A stretch of DNA of 64,000 bases from positions 248,001 to 312,000 of the forward strand of contig JAKCOZ010000083.1 of assembly GCA_022605955.1 (NCBI GenBank). Direction: 5' to 3'. Origin of the DNA: Rallus limicola (taxonomy: Eukaryota; Chordata; Aves; Gruiformes; Rallidae). The notes below the pieces were generated by a model. That model ran no database searches. It saw only the letters and a program-made list of their open reading frames with translations, and was not told where the DNA came from. Below are positions 1 through 11,095 of this stretch, piece by piece (the stretch's first letter is position 1; each line of letters opens with the position of its first letter). Both the position numbers and the translations under genes were made by a program.

Positions 1-1437
1 TTTCCAGGCAAAGGAAAAGGCTGAGAACCAAAGTGACAGGGGCTGCTCGTGTGTCATGTTAGGAGGTTTCAGACAAGCTATGCCTTTCAGGCCTAGCTTC
101 TTTACTTTGGGAGTTATTGCTGGACGTTTAGCATGTTTTGAACTGCAGTCTGCTAGGGCCGAGAAAAGCACCGTAGGAGGTTCCAGGCATGTTCCCTCTT
201 TCCAGGCAAAGGAAAAGGCTGAGAGCCAAAGTGACAGGGTCTGCTCGGGTGTCCTGTTAGGAGGTTTCAGACAAGCTATGCCTTTCAGGCCTAGCTTCTT
301 TACTTTGGGAGTTATTGCTGGACGTTTAGCATGTTTTGAACTGCAGTCTGCTAGAGCCGAGAAAAGCACCGTAGGAGGTTCCAGGCATGTTCCCTCTTTC
401 CAGGCAAAGGAAAAGGCTGAGAGCCAAAGTGACAGGGGCTGCTCGTGTGTCCTGTTAGGAGGTTTCAGACAAGCTATGCCTTTCAGGCCTAGCTTCTTTA
501 CTTTGGGAGTTATTGCTGGACGTTTAGCATGTTTTGAACTGCAGTCTGCTAGGGCCGAGAAAAGCACCGTAGGAGGTTCCAGGCATGTTCCCTCTTTCCA
601 GGCAAAGGAAAAGGCTGAGAGCCAAAGTGACAGGGGCTGCTCGTGTGTCCTGTTAGGAGGTTTCAGACAAGCTATGCCTTTCAGGCCTAGCTTCTTTACT
701 TTGGGAGTTATTGCTGGACGTTTAGCATGTTTTGAACTGCAGTCTGCTAGGGCCGAGAAAAGCACCGTAGGAGGTTCCAGGCATGTTCCCTCTTTCCAGG
801 CAAAGGAAAAGGCTGAGAGCCAAAGTGACAGGTGCTGCTCATGTGTCCTGTTAGGAGGTTTCAGACAAGCTATGCCTTTCAGGCCTAGCTTCTTTACTTT
901 GGGAGTTATTGCTGGACGTTTAGCATGTTTTGAACTGCAGTCTGCTAGGGCCGAGAAAAGCACCGTAGGAGGTTCCAGGCATGTTCCCTCTTTCCAGGCA
1001 CAGGAAAAGGCTGAGAGCCAAAGTGACAGGGTCTGCTCGTGTGTCCTGTTAGGAGGTTTCAGACAAGCTATGCCTTTCAGGCCTAGCTTCTTTACTTTGG
1101 GAGATATTGCTGGACGTTTAGCATGTTTTGAACTGCAGTCTGCTAGGGCCGAGAAAAGCACCGTAGGAGGTTCCAGGCATGTTCCCTCTTTCCAGGCAAA
1201 GGAAAAGGCTGAGAGCCAAAGTGACAGGGTCTGCTCGTGTGTCCTGTTAGGAGGTTTCAGACAAGCTATGCCTTTCAGGCCTAGCTTCTTTACTTTGGGA
1301 GTTATTGCTATACGTTTAGCATGTTTTGAGCTGCAGTCTGCTAGGGCCGAGAAAAGCACCGTAGGAGGTTCCAGGCATGTTCCCTCTTTCCAGGCAAAGG
1401 AAAAGGCTGAGAACCAAAGTGACAGGGTCTGCTCGTG
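1..1437 (+). repeat. HOR block 0, partial at window edge (about 7.3 monomers)
   Basis: After a cut N,H monomer the order is v (with ctcgggtg), g, g, C, Q, D, then I with N, ending in the compound hairpin at 1438. It is the clearest instance of the C-Q-D-I order. Confidence 0.85.
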
Positions 1438-1550
1438 TGTCCTGTTAGGAGGTTTCAGACAAGCTATGCCTTTCAGGCCTAGCTTGTCTGAAACCTCCTA
1501 ACAGGACAAGCCTGAAAGGCATAGCTTGTCTGAAACCTCCTAACAGGACA
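1438..1550 (+). repeat. Compound hairpin junction with three arms
   Basis: Left arm 1438-1466, spacer 1467-1479 and a perfectly complementary right arm 1480-1508 form the usual 29/13/29 hairpin. A second right arm, identical to the first, follows at 1522-1550, after 13 nt (1509-1521) that match the reverse complement of the spacer at 12 of 13 positions. The left arm could pair with either right arm. The insert is 89 bp here instead of 47 (42 bp extra, equal to one arm plus one spacer). Confidence 0.9.
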
Positions 1551-1554
1551 AGCT

Positions 1555-2987
1555 ATGCCTTTCATGCCTAGCTTCTTTACTTTGGGAGTTATTGCTGGAC
1601 GTTTAGCATGTTTTGAACTGCAGTCTGCTAGGGCCGAGAAAAGCACCGTAGGAGGTTCCAGGCATGTTCCCTCTTTCCAGGCAAAGGAAAAGGCTGAGAA
1701 CCAAAGTGACAGGGGCTGCTCGTGTGTCATGTTAGGAGGTTTCAGACAAGCTATGCCTTTCAGGCCTAGCTTCTTTACTTTGGGAGTTATTGCTGGACGT
1801 TTAGCATGTTTTGAACTGCAGTCTGCTAGGGCAGAGAAAAGCACCGTAGGAGGTTCCAGGCATGTTCCCTCTTTCGAGGCAAAGGAAAAGGCTGAGAGCC
1901 AAAGTGACAGGGGCTGCTCGTGTGTCCTGTTAGGAGGTTTCAGACAAGCTATGCCTTTCAGGCCTAGCTTCTTTACTTTGGGAGTTATTGCTGGACGTTT
2001 AGCATGTTTTGAACTGCAGTCTGCTAGGGCCGAGAAAAGCACCGTAGGAGGTTCCAGGCATGTTCCCTCTTTCCAGGCAAAGGAAAAGGCTGAGAGCCAA
2101 AGTGACAGGTGCTGCTCATGTGTCCTGTTAGGAGGTTTCAGACAAGCTATGCCTTTCAGGCCTAGCTTCTTTACTTTGGGAGTTATTGCTGGACGTTTAG
2201 CATGTTTTGAACTGCAGTCTGCTAGGGCCGAGAAAAGCACCGTAGGAGGTTCCAGGCATGTTCCCTCTTTCCAGGCACAGGAAAAGGCTGAGAGCCAAAG
2301 TGACAGGGTCTGCTCGTGTGTCCTGTTAGGAGGTTTCAGACAAGCTATGCCTTTCAGGCCTAGCTTCTTTACTTTGGGAGATATTGCTGGACGTTTAGCA
2401 TGTTTTGAACTGCAGTCTGCTAGGGCCGAGAAAAGCACCGTAGGAGGTTCCAGGCATGTTCCCTCTTTCCAGGCAAAGGAAAAGGCTGAGAGCCAAAGTG
2501 ACAGGGTCTGCTCGTGTGTCCTGTTAGGAGGTTTCAGACAAGCTATGCCTTTCAGGCCTAGCTTCTTTACTTTGGGAGTTATTGCTATACGTTTAGCATG
2601 TTTTGAGCTGCAGTCTGCTAGGGCCGAGAAACGCACCGTAGGAGGTTCCAGGCATGTTCCCTCTTTCCAAGCAAAGGAAAAGGCTGAGAGCCAAAGTGAC
2701 AGGGGCTGCTCGTGTGTCCTGTTAGGAGGTTTCAGACAAGCTATGCCTTTCAGGCCTAGCTTCTTTACTTTGGGAGTTATTGCTGGACGTTTAGCATGTT
2801 TTGAACTGCAGTCTGCTAGGGCCGAGAAAAGCACCGTAGGAGGTTCCAGGCATGTTCCCTCTTTCCAGGCAAAGGAAAAGGCTGAGAGCCAAAGTGACAG
2901 GGTCTGCTCGTGTGTCCTGTTAGGAGGTTTCAGACAAGCTATGCCTTTCAGGCCTAGCTTGTCTGAAACCTCCTAACAGGACAAGCT
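1555..2987 (+). repeat. HOR block 1: 7 monomers plus insert (1433 bp)
   Basis: Order: M,N,H; g with tttcgaggc; C; Q; D; I with aacgcacc; v. The tttcgaggc variant recurs in the second monomer of the block at 6401. Confidence 0.85.
2913..2983 (+). repeat. Hairpin 2, perfect arms
   Basis: Arms 2913-2941 and 2955-2983 pair at all 29 positions. The 13-nt spacer 2942-2954 itself contains gcct/aggc, able to extend the fold. It is the type example of the 47-bp insert: atgccttt at 2941 recurs at 2988. Confidence 0.95.
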
Positions 2988-5900
2988 ATGCCTTTCATGC
3001 CTAGCTTCTTTACTTTGGGAGTTATTGCTGGACGTTTAGCATGTTTTGAACTGCAGTCTGCTAGGGCCGAGAAAAGCACCGTAGGAGGTTCCAGGCATGT
3101 TCCCTCTTTCCAGGCAAAGGAAAAGGCTGAGAACCAAAGTGACAGGGGCTGCTCGTGTGTCATGTTAGGAGGTTTCAGACAAGCTATGCCTTTCAGGCCT
3201 AGCTTCTTTACTTTGGGAGTTATTGCTGGACGTTTAGCATGTTTTGAACTGCAGTCTGCTAGGGCCGAGAAAGGCACCGTAGGAGGTTCCAGGCATGTTC
3301 CCTCTTTCCAGGCAAAGGAAAAGGCTGAGAGCCAAAGTGACAGGGGCTGCTCGTGTGTCCTGTTAGGAGGTTTCAGACAAGCTATGCCTTTCAGGCCTAG
3401 CTTCTTTACTTTGGGAGTTATTGCTGGACGTTTAGCATGTTTTGAACTGCAGTCTGCTAGGGCCGAGAAAAGCACCGTAGGAGGTTCCAGGCATGTTCCC
3501 TCTTTCCAGGCAAAGGAAAAGGCTGAGAGCCAAAGTGACAGGTGCTGCTCATGTGTCCTGTTAGGAGGTTTCAGACAAGCTATGCCTTTCAGGCCTAGCT
3601 TCTTTACTTTGGGAGTTATTGCTGGACGTTTAGCATGTTTTGAACTGCAGTCTGCTAGGGCCGAGAAAAGCACCGTAGGAGGTTCCAGGCATGTTCCCTC
3701 TTTCCAGGCACAGGAAAAGGCTGAGAGCCAAAGTGACAGGGTCTGCTCGTGTGTCCTGTTAGGAGGTTTCAGACAAGCTATGCCTTTCAGGCCTAGCTTC
3801 TTTACTTTGGGAGATATTGCTGGACGTTTAGCATGTTTTGAACTGCAGTCTGCTAGGGCCGAGAAAAGCACCGTAGGAGGTTCCAGGCATGTTCCCTCTT
3901 TCCAGGCAAAGGAAAAGGCTGAGAGCCAAAGTGACAGGGTCTGCTCGTGTGTCCTGTTAGGAGGTTTCAGACAAGCTATGCCTTTCAGGCCTAGCTTCTT
4001 TACTTTGGGAGTTATTGCTGGACGTTTAGCATGTTTTGAACTGCAGTCTGCTAGGGCCGAGAAAAGCACCGTAGGAGGTTCCAGGCATGTTCCCTCTTTC
4101 CAGGCAAAGGAAAAGGCTGAGAGCCAAAGTGACAGGGGCTGCTCGTGTGTCCTGTTAGGAGGTTTCAGACAAGCTATGCCTTTCAGGCCTAGCTTCTTTA
4201 CTTTGGGAGTTATTGCTGGACGTTTAGCATGTTTTGAACTGCAGTCTGCTAGGGCCGAGAAAAGCACCGTAGGAGGTTCCAGGCATGTTCCCTCTTTCCA
4301 GGCAAAGGAAAAGGCTGAGAACCAAAGTGACAGGGGCTGCTCGTGTGTCATGTTAGGAGGTTTCAGACAAGCTATGCCTTTCAGGCCTAGCTTCTTTACT
4401 TTGGGAGTTATTGCTGGACGTTTAGCATGTTTTGAACTGCAGTCTGCTAGGGCCGAGAAAAGCACCGTAGGAGGTTCCAGGCATGTTCCCTCTTTCCAGG
4501 CAAAGGAAAAGGCTGAGAGCCAAAGTGACAGGGGCTGCTCGTGTGTCCTGTTAGGAGGTTTCAGACAAGCTATGCCTTTTAGGCCTAGCTTCTTTACTTT
4601 GGGAGTTATTGCTGGACGTTTAGCATGTTTTGAACTGCAGTCTGCTAGGGCCGAGAAAAGCACCGTAGGAGGTTCCAGGCATGTTCCCTCTTTCCAGGCA
4701 AAGGAAAAGGCTGAGAACCAAAGTGACAGGGGCTGCTCGTGTGTCATGTTAGGAGGTTTCAGACAAGCTATGCCTTTCAGGCCTAGCTTCTTTACTTTGG
4801 GAGTTATTGCTGGACGTTTAGCATGTTTTGAACTGCAGTCTGCTAGGGCCGAGAAAAGCACCGTAGGAGGTTCCAGGCATGTTCCCTCTTTCCAGGCAAA
4901 GGAAAAGGCTGAGAGCCAAAGTGACAGGGTCTGCTCGTGTGTCCTGTTAGGAGGTTTCAGACAAGCTATGCCTTTCAGGCCTAGCTTCTTTACTTTGGGA
5001 GTTATTGCTGGACGTTTAGCATGTTTTGAACTGCAGTCTGCTAGAGCCGAGAAAAGCACCGTAGGAGGTTCCAGGCATGTTCCCTCTTTCCAGGCAAAGG
5101 AAAAGGCTGAGAGCCAAAGTGACAGGGGCTGCTCGTGTGTCCTGTTAGGAGGTTTCAGACAAGCTATGCCTTTCAGGCCTAGCTTCTTTACTTTGGGAGT
5201 TATTGCTGGACGTTTAGCATGTTTTGAACTGCAGTCTGCTAGGGCCGAGAAAAGAACCGTAGGAGGTTCCAGGCATGTTCCCTCTTTCCAGGCAAAGGAA
5301 AAGGCTGAGAGCCAAAGTGACAGGGGCTGCTCGTGTGTCCTGTTAGGAGGTTTCAGACAAGCTATGCCTTTCAGGCCTAGCTTCTTTACTTTGGGAGTTA
5401 TTGCTGGACGTTTAGCATGTTTTGAACTGCAGTCTGCTAGGGCCGAGAAAAGCACCGTAGGAGGTTCCAGGCATGTTCCCTCTTTCCAGGCAAAGGAAAA
5501 GGCTGAGAGCCAAAGTGACAGGTGCTGCTCATGTGTCCTGTTAGGAGGTTTCAGACAAGCTATGCCTTTCAGGCCTAGCTTCTTTACTTTGGGAGTTATT
5601 GCTGGACGTTTAGCATGTTTTGAACTGCAGTCTGCTAGGGCCGAGAAAAGCACCGTAGGAGGTTCCAGGCATGTTCCCTCTTTCCAGGCACAGGAAAAGG
5701 CTGAGAGCCAAAGTGACAGGGTCTGCTCGTGTGTCCTGTTAGGAGGTTTCAGACAAGCTATGCCTTTCAGGCCTAGCTTCTTTACTTTGGGAGATATTGC
5801 TGGACGTTTAGCATGTTTTGAACTGCAGTCTGCTAGGGCCGAGAAAAGCACCGTAGGAGGTTCCAGGCATGTTCCCTCTTTCCAGGCAAAGGAAAAGGCT

Positions 5901-6400
5901 GAGAGCCAAAGTGACAGGGTCTGCTCGTGTGTCCTGTTAGGAGGTTTCAGACAAGCTATGCCTTTCAGGCCTAGCTTCTTTACTTTGGGAGTTATTGCTA
6001 TACGTTTAGCATGTTTTGAGCTGCAGTCTGCTAGGGCCGAGAAAAGCACCGTAGGAGGTTCCAGGCATGTTCCCTCTTTCCAGGCAAAGGAAAAGGCTGA
6101 GAACCAAAGTGACAGGGTCTGCTTGTGTGTCCTGTTAGGAGGTTTCAGACAAGCTATGCCTTTCAGGCCTAGCTTCTTTACTTTGGGAGTTATTGCTGGA
6201 CGTTTAGCATGTTTTGAACTGCAGTCTGCTAGGGCCGAGAAAAGCACCGTAGGAGGTTCCAGGCATGTTCCCTCTTTCCAGGCAAAGGAAAAGGCTGAGA
6301 GCCAAAGTGACAGGGTCTGCTCGTGTGTCCTGTTAGGAGGTTTCAGACAAGCTAGGCCTGAAAGGCATAGCTTGTCTGAAACCTCCTAACAGGACAAGCT
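2988..6400 (+). repeat. HOR block 2: 17 monomers plus insert (3413 bp)
   Basis: Order: M,N,H; g (aaaggcacc); C; Q; D; g; N,H; g; N,H; v; g; g (aaagaacc); C; Q; D; I,N with tgcttgtg; v. Two C-Q-D runs in one block suggest fusion of two older units with the hairpin between them lost or never present. Confidence 0.85.
6326..6396 (+). repeat. Hairpin 3, perfect arms with inverted spacer
   Basis: Arms 6326-6354 and 6368-6396 are the standard ones and pair perfectly. The spacer 6355-6367 reads ggcctgaaaggca, the exact reverse complement of the standard tgcctttcaggcc. Only the loop is flipped; total length is unchanged. No other hairpin in the window shows this. Confidence 0.95.
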
Positions 6401-7833
6401 ATGCCTTTCATGCCTAGCTTCTTTACTTTGGGAGTTATTGCTATACGTTTAGCATGTTTTGAGCTGCAGTCTGCTAGGGCCGAGAAAAGCACCGTAGGAG
6501 GTTCCAGGCATGTTCCCTCTTTCCAGGCAAAGGAAAAGGCTGAGAACCAAAGTGACAGGGTCTGCTTGTGTGTCCTGTTAGGAGGTTTCAGACAAGCTAT
6601 GCCTTTCAGGCCTAGCTTCTTTACTTTGGGAGTTATTGCTGGACGTTTAGCATGTTTTGAACTGCAGTCTGCTAGGGCCGAGAAAAGCACCGTAGGAGGT
6701 TCCAGGCATGTTCCCTCTTTCGAGGCAAAGGAAAAGGCTGAGAGCCAAAGTGACAGGGGCTGCTCGTGTGTCCTGTTAGGAGGTTTCAGACAAGCTATGC
6801 CTTTCAGGCCTAGCTTCTTTACTTTGGGAGTTATTGCTGGACGTTTAGCATGTTTTGAACTGCAGTCTGCTAGGGCCGAGAAAAGCACCGTAGGAGGTTC
6901 CAGGCATGTTCCCTCTTTCCAGGCAAAGGAAAAGGCTGAGAGCCAAAGTGACAGGTGCTGCTCATGTGTCCTGTTAGGAGGTTTCAGACAAGCTATGCCT
7001 TTCAGGCCTAGCTTCTTTACTTTGGGAGTTATTGCTGGACGTTTAGCATGTTTTGAACTGCAGTCTGCTAGGGCCGAGAAAAGCACCGTAGGAGGTTCCA
7101 GGCATGTTCCCTCTTTCCAGGCACAGGAAAAGGCTGAGAGCCAAAGTGACAGGGTCTGCTCGTGTGTCCTGTTAGGAGGTTTCAGACAAGCTATGCCTTT
7201 CAGGCCTAGCTTCTTTACTTTGGGAGATATTGCTGGACGTTTAGCATGTTTTGAACTGCAGTCTGCTAGGGCCGAGAAAAGCACCGTAGGAGGTTCCAGG
7301 CATGTTCCCTCTTTCCAGGCAAAGGAAAAGGCTGAGAGCCAAAGTGACAGGGTCTGCTCGTGTGTCCTGTTAGGAGGTTTCAGACAAGCTATGCCTTTCA
7401 GGCCTAGCTTCTTTACTTTGGGAGTTATTGCTGGACGTTTAGCATGTTTTGAGCTGCAGTCTGCTAGGGCCGAGAAAAGCACCGTAGGAGGTTCCAGGCA
7501 TGTTCCCTCTTTCCAAGCAAAGGAAAAGGCTGAGAGCCAAAGTGACAGGGGCTGCTCGTGTGTCCTGTTAGGAGGTTTCAGACAAGCTATGCCTTTCAGG
7601 CCTAGCTTCTTTACTTTGGGAGTTATTGCTGGACGTTTAGCATGTTTTGAACTGCAGTCTGCTAGGGCCGAGAAAAGCACCGTAGGAGGTTCCAGGCATG
7701 TTCCCTCTTTCCAGGCAAAGGAAAAGGCTGAGAGCCAAAGTGACAGGGTCTGCTCGTGTGTCCTGTTAGGAGGTTTCAGACAAGCTATGCCTTTCAGGCC
7801 TAGCTTGTCTGAAACCTCCTAACAGGACAAGCT
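6401..7833 (+). repeat. HOR block 3: 7 monomers plus insert (1433 bp)
   Basis: Order: M with I and N and tgcttgtg; g with tttcgaggc; C; Q; D; g; v. The first monomer joins the M start to an I body, which looks like a recombinant of the block-first and block-late types. Confidence 0.85.
7759..7829 (+). repeat. Hairpin 4, perfect arms
   Basis: Standard 29/13/29 structure, arms fully complementary, standard spacer. Confidence 0.95.
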
Positions 7834-9464
7834 ATGCCTTTCATGCCTAGCTTCTTTACTTTGGGAGTTATTGCTGGACGTTTAGCATGTTTTGAACTGC
7901 AGTCTGCTAGGGCCGAGAAAAGCACCGTAGGAGGTTCCAGGCATGTTCCCTCTTTCCAGGCAAAGGAAAAGGCTGAGAACCAAAGTGACAGGTGCTGCTC
8001 ATGTGTCCTGTTAGGAGGTTTCAGACAAGCTATGCCTTTCAGGCCTAGCTTCTTTACTTTGGTAGTTATTGCTGGACGTTTAGCATGTTTTGAACTGCAG
8101 TCTGCTAGGGCCGAGAAAAGCACCGTAGGAGGTTCCAGGCATGTTCCCTCTTTCCAGGCACAGGAAAAGGCTGAGAGCCAAAGTGACAGGGTCTGCTCGT
8201 GTGTCCTGTTAGGAGGTTTCAGACAAGCTATGCCTTTCAGGCCTAGCTTCTTTACTTTGGGAGATATTGCTGGACGTTTAGCATGTTTTGAACTGCAGTC
8301 TGCTAGGGCCGAGAAAAGCACCGTAGGAGGTTCCAGGCATGTTCCCTCTTTCCAGGCAAAGGAAAAGGCTGAGAGCCAAAGTGACAGGGTCTGCTCGTGT
8401 GTCCTGTTAGGAGGTTTCAGACAAGCTATGCCTTTCAGGCCTAGCTTCTTTACTTTGGGAGTTATTGCTGGACGTTTAGCATGTTTTGAGCTGCAGTCTG
8501 CTAGGGCCGAGAAAAGCACCGTAGGAGGTTCCAGGCATGTTCCCTCTTTCCAGGCAAAGGAAAAAGCTGAGAGCCAAAGTGAAAGGGTTTGATCGTGTGT
8601 CCTGTTAGGAGGTTTCAGACAAGCTATGCCTTTCATGCCTAGCTTCTTTACTTTGGGAGTTATTGCTGGACGTTTAGCATGTTTTGAACTGCAGTCTGCT
8701 CGGTCCGAGAAAAGCACCGTAGGAGGTTCCAGGCATGTTCCCTCTTTCCAGGCAAAGGAAAAGGCTGAGAACCAAAGTGACAGGGGCTGCTCGTGTGTCA
8801 TGTTAGGAGGTTTCAGACAAGCTATGCCTTTCAGGCCTAGCCTCTTTACTTTGGGAGTTATTGCTGGACGTTTAGCATGTTTTGAACTGCAGTCTGCTAG
8901 GGCCGAGAAAAGCACCGTAGGAGGTTCCAGGCATGTTCCCTCTTTCCAGGCAAAGGAAAAGGCTGAGAGCCAAAGTGACAGGGTCTGCTCGTGTGTCCTG
9001 TTAGGAGGTTTCAGACAAGCTATGCCTTTCAGGCCTAGCTTCTTTACTTTGGGAGTTATTGCTGGACGTTTAGCATGTTTTGAACTGCAGTCTGCTAGAG
9101 CCGAGAAAAGCACCGTAGGAGGTTCCAGGCATGTTCCCTCTTTCCAGGCAAAGGAAAAGGCTGAGAGCCAAAGTGACAGGGTCTGCTCGTGTGTCCTGTT
9201 AGGAGGTTTCAGACAAGCTATGCCTTTCAGGCCTAGCTTCTTTACTTTGGGAGTTATTGCTGGACGTTTAGCATGTTTTGAACTGCAGTCTGCTAGGGCC
9301 GAGAAAAGCACCGTAGGAGGTTCCAGGCATGTTCCCTCTTTCCAGGCAAAGGAAAAGGCTGAGAGCCAAAGTGACAGGGTCTGCTCGTGTGTCCTGTTAG
9401 GAGGTTTCAGACAAGCTATGCCTTTCAGGCCTAGCTTGTCTGAAACCTCCTAACAGGACAAGCT
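7834..9464 (+). repeat. HOR block 4: 8 monomers plus insert (1631 bp)
   Basis: Order: M,N with C end; Q with tggtagttatt; D; a monomer ending gtgaaagggtttgatcg; M,S,N,H without a preceding insert (8626); v; v; v. The tga at 8590 interrupts the plus-strand open frame, a change seen in this copy only. Confidence 0.85.
9390..9460 (+). repeat. Hairpin 5, perfect arms
   Basis: Standard 29/13/29 structure, arms fully complementary, standard spacer. Confidence 0.95.
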
Positions 9465-11095
9465 ATGCCTTTCATGCCTAGCTTCTTTACTTTGGGAGTT
9501 ATTGCTGGACGTTTAGCATGTTTTGAACTGCAGTCTGCTAGGGCCGAGAAAAGCACCGTAGGAGGTTCCAGGCATGTTCCCTCTTTCCAGGCAAAGGAAA
9601 AGGCTGAGAGCCAAAGTGACAGGTGCTGCTCATGTGTCCTGTTAGGAGGTTTCAGACAAGCTATGCCTTTCAGGCCTAGCTTCTTTACTTTGGGAGATAT
9701 TGCTGGACGTTTAGCATGTTTTGAACTGCAGTCTGCTAGGGCCGAGAAAAGCACCGTAGGAGGTTCCAGGCATGTTCCCTCTTTCCAGGCAAAGGAAAAG
9801 GCTGAGAGCCAAAGTGACAGGGTCTGCTCGTGTGTCCTGTTAGGAGGTTTCAGACAAGCTATGCCTTTCAGGCCTAGCTTCTTTACTTTGGGAGTTATTG
9901 CTGGACGTTTAGCATGTTTTGAGCTGCAGTCTGCTAGGGCCGAGAAAAGCACCGTAGGAGGTTCCAGGCATGTTCCCTCTTTCCAGGCAAAGGAAAAGGC
10001 TGAGAGCCAAAGTGACAGGGTCTGCTCGTGTGTCCTGTTAGGAGGTTTCAGACAAGCTATGCCTTTCAGGCCTAGCTTCTTTACTTTGGGAGTTATTGCT
10101 ATACGTTTAGCATGATTTGAGCTGCAGTCTGCTAGGGCCGAGAAAAGCACCGTAGGAGGTTCCAGGCATGTTCCCTCTTTCCAAGCAAAGGAAAAAGCTG
10201 AGAGCCAAAGTGAAAGGGTTTGCTCGTGTGTCCTGTTAGGAGGTTTCAGACAAGCTATGCCTTTCATGCCTAGCTTCTTTACTTTGGGAGTTATTGCTGG
10301 ACGTTTAGCATGTTTTGAACTGCAGTCTGCTCGGTCCGAGAAAAGCACCGTAGGAGGTTCCAGGCATGTTCCCTCTTTCCAGGCAAAGGAAAAGGCTGAG
10401 AACCAAAGTGACAGGGGCTGCTCGTGTGTCATGTTAGGAGGTTTCAGACAAGCTATGCCTTTCAGGCCTAGCTTCTTTACTTTGGGAGTTATTGCTGGAC
10501 GTTTAGCATGTTTTGAACTGCAGTCTGCTAGGGCCGAGAAAAGCACCGTAGGAGGTTCCAGGCATGTTCCCTCTTTCCAGGCAAAGGAAAAGGCTGAGAG
10601 CCAAAGTGACAGGGTCTGCTCGTGTGTCCTGTTAGGAGGTTTCAGACAAGCTATGCCTTTCAGGCCTAGCTTCTTTACTTTGGGAGTTATTGCTGGACGT
10701 TTAGCATGTTTTGAACTGCAGTCTGCTAGAGCCGAGAAAAGCACCGTAGGAGGTTCCAGGCATGTTCCCTCTTTCCAGGCAAAGGAAAAGGCTGAGAGCC
10801 AAAGTGACAGGGGCTGCTCGTGTGTCCTGTTAGGAGGTTTCAGACAAGCTATGCCTTTCAGGCCTAGCTTCTTTACTTTGGGAGTTATTGCTGGACGTTT
10901 AGCATGTTTTGAACTGCAGTCTGCTAGGGCCGAGAAAAGCACCGTAGGAGGTTTCAGGCATGTTCCCTCTTTCCAGGCAAAGGAAAAGGCTGAGAGCCAA
11001 AGTGACAGGGTCTGCTCGTGTGTCCTGTTAGGAGGTTTCAGACAAGCTATGCCTTTCAGGCCTAGCTTGTCTGAAACCTCCTAACAGGACAAGCT
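9465..11095 (+). repeat. HOR block 5: 8 monomers plus insert (1631 bp)
   Basis: Order: M with C end; D; v; I with gcatgatttg and gtgaaagggtttg; M,S,N,H without insert (10257); v; g; v (with aggaggtttcaggc). Same length and second-half order as the preceding block, so the two are a tandem 1631-bp pair that has since diverged; the Q monomer is missing here. Confidence 0.85.
11021..11091 (+). repeat. Hairpin 6, perfect arms
   Basis: Standard 29/13/29 structure, arms fully complementary, standard spacer. Confidence 0.95.

Noticed and set aside
1864..1890. CENP-B box in the variant tttcgaggc (also at 6719)
   Set aside because: TTCG is present, but the required CGGG at the end of the motif is not; the sequence continues aaaggaaaa. 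The common monomer has no TTCG on either strand.
2913..2983. Rho-independent terminators at the hairpins
   Set aside because: The stems are 29 bp and not especially GC-rich, have no T-run after them, and lie in what looks like eukaryotic satellite DNA.
2941..2987. 47-bp insert as a miniature transposon
   Set aside because: The inserted sequence is fully explained by inverted and direct copies of the neighbouring monomer. No foreign sequence or target site duplication independent of the monomer is present.
2954..6389. Long open frames on both strands (up to 1133 codons) as protein-coding genes
   Set aside because: They consist only of the 66-codon repeat unit, occur on both strands over the same DNA, begin and end at hairpin inserts, and show no domain, signal or codon pattern beyond the satellite itself.
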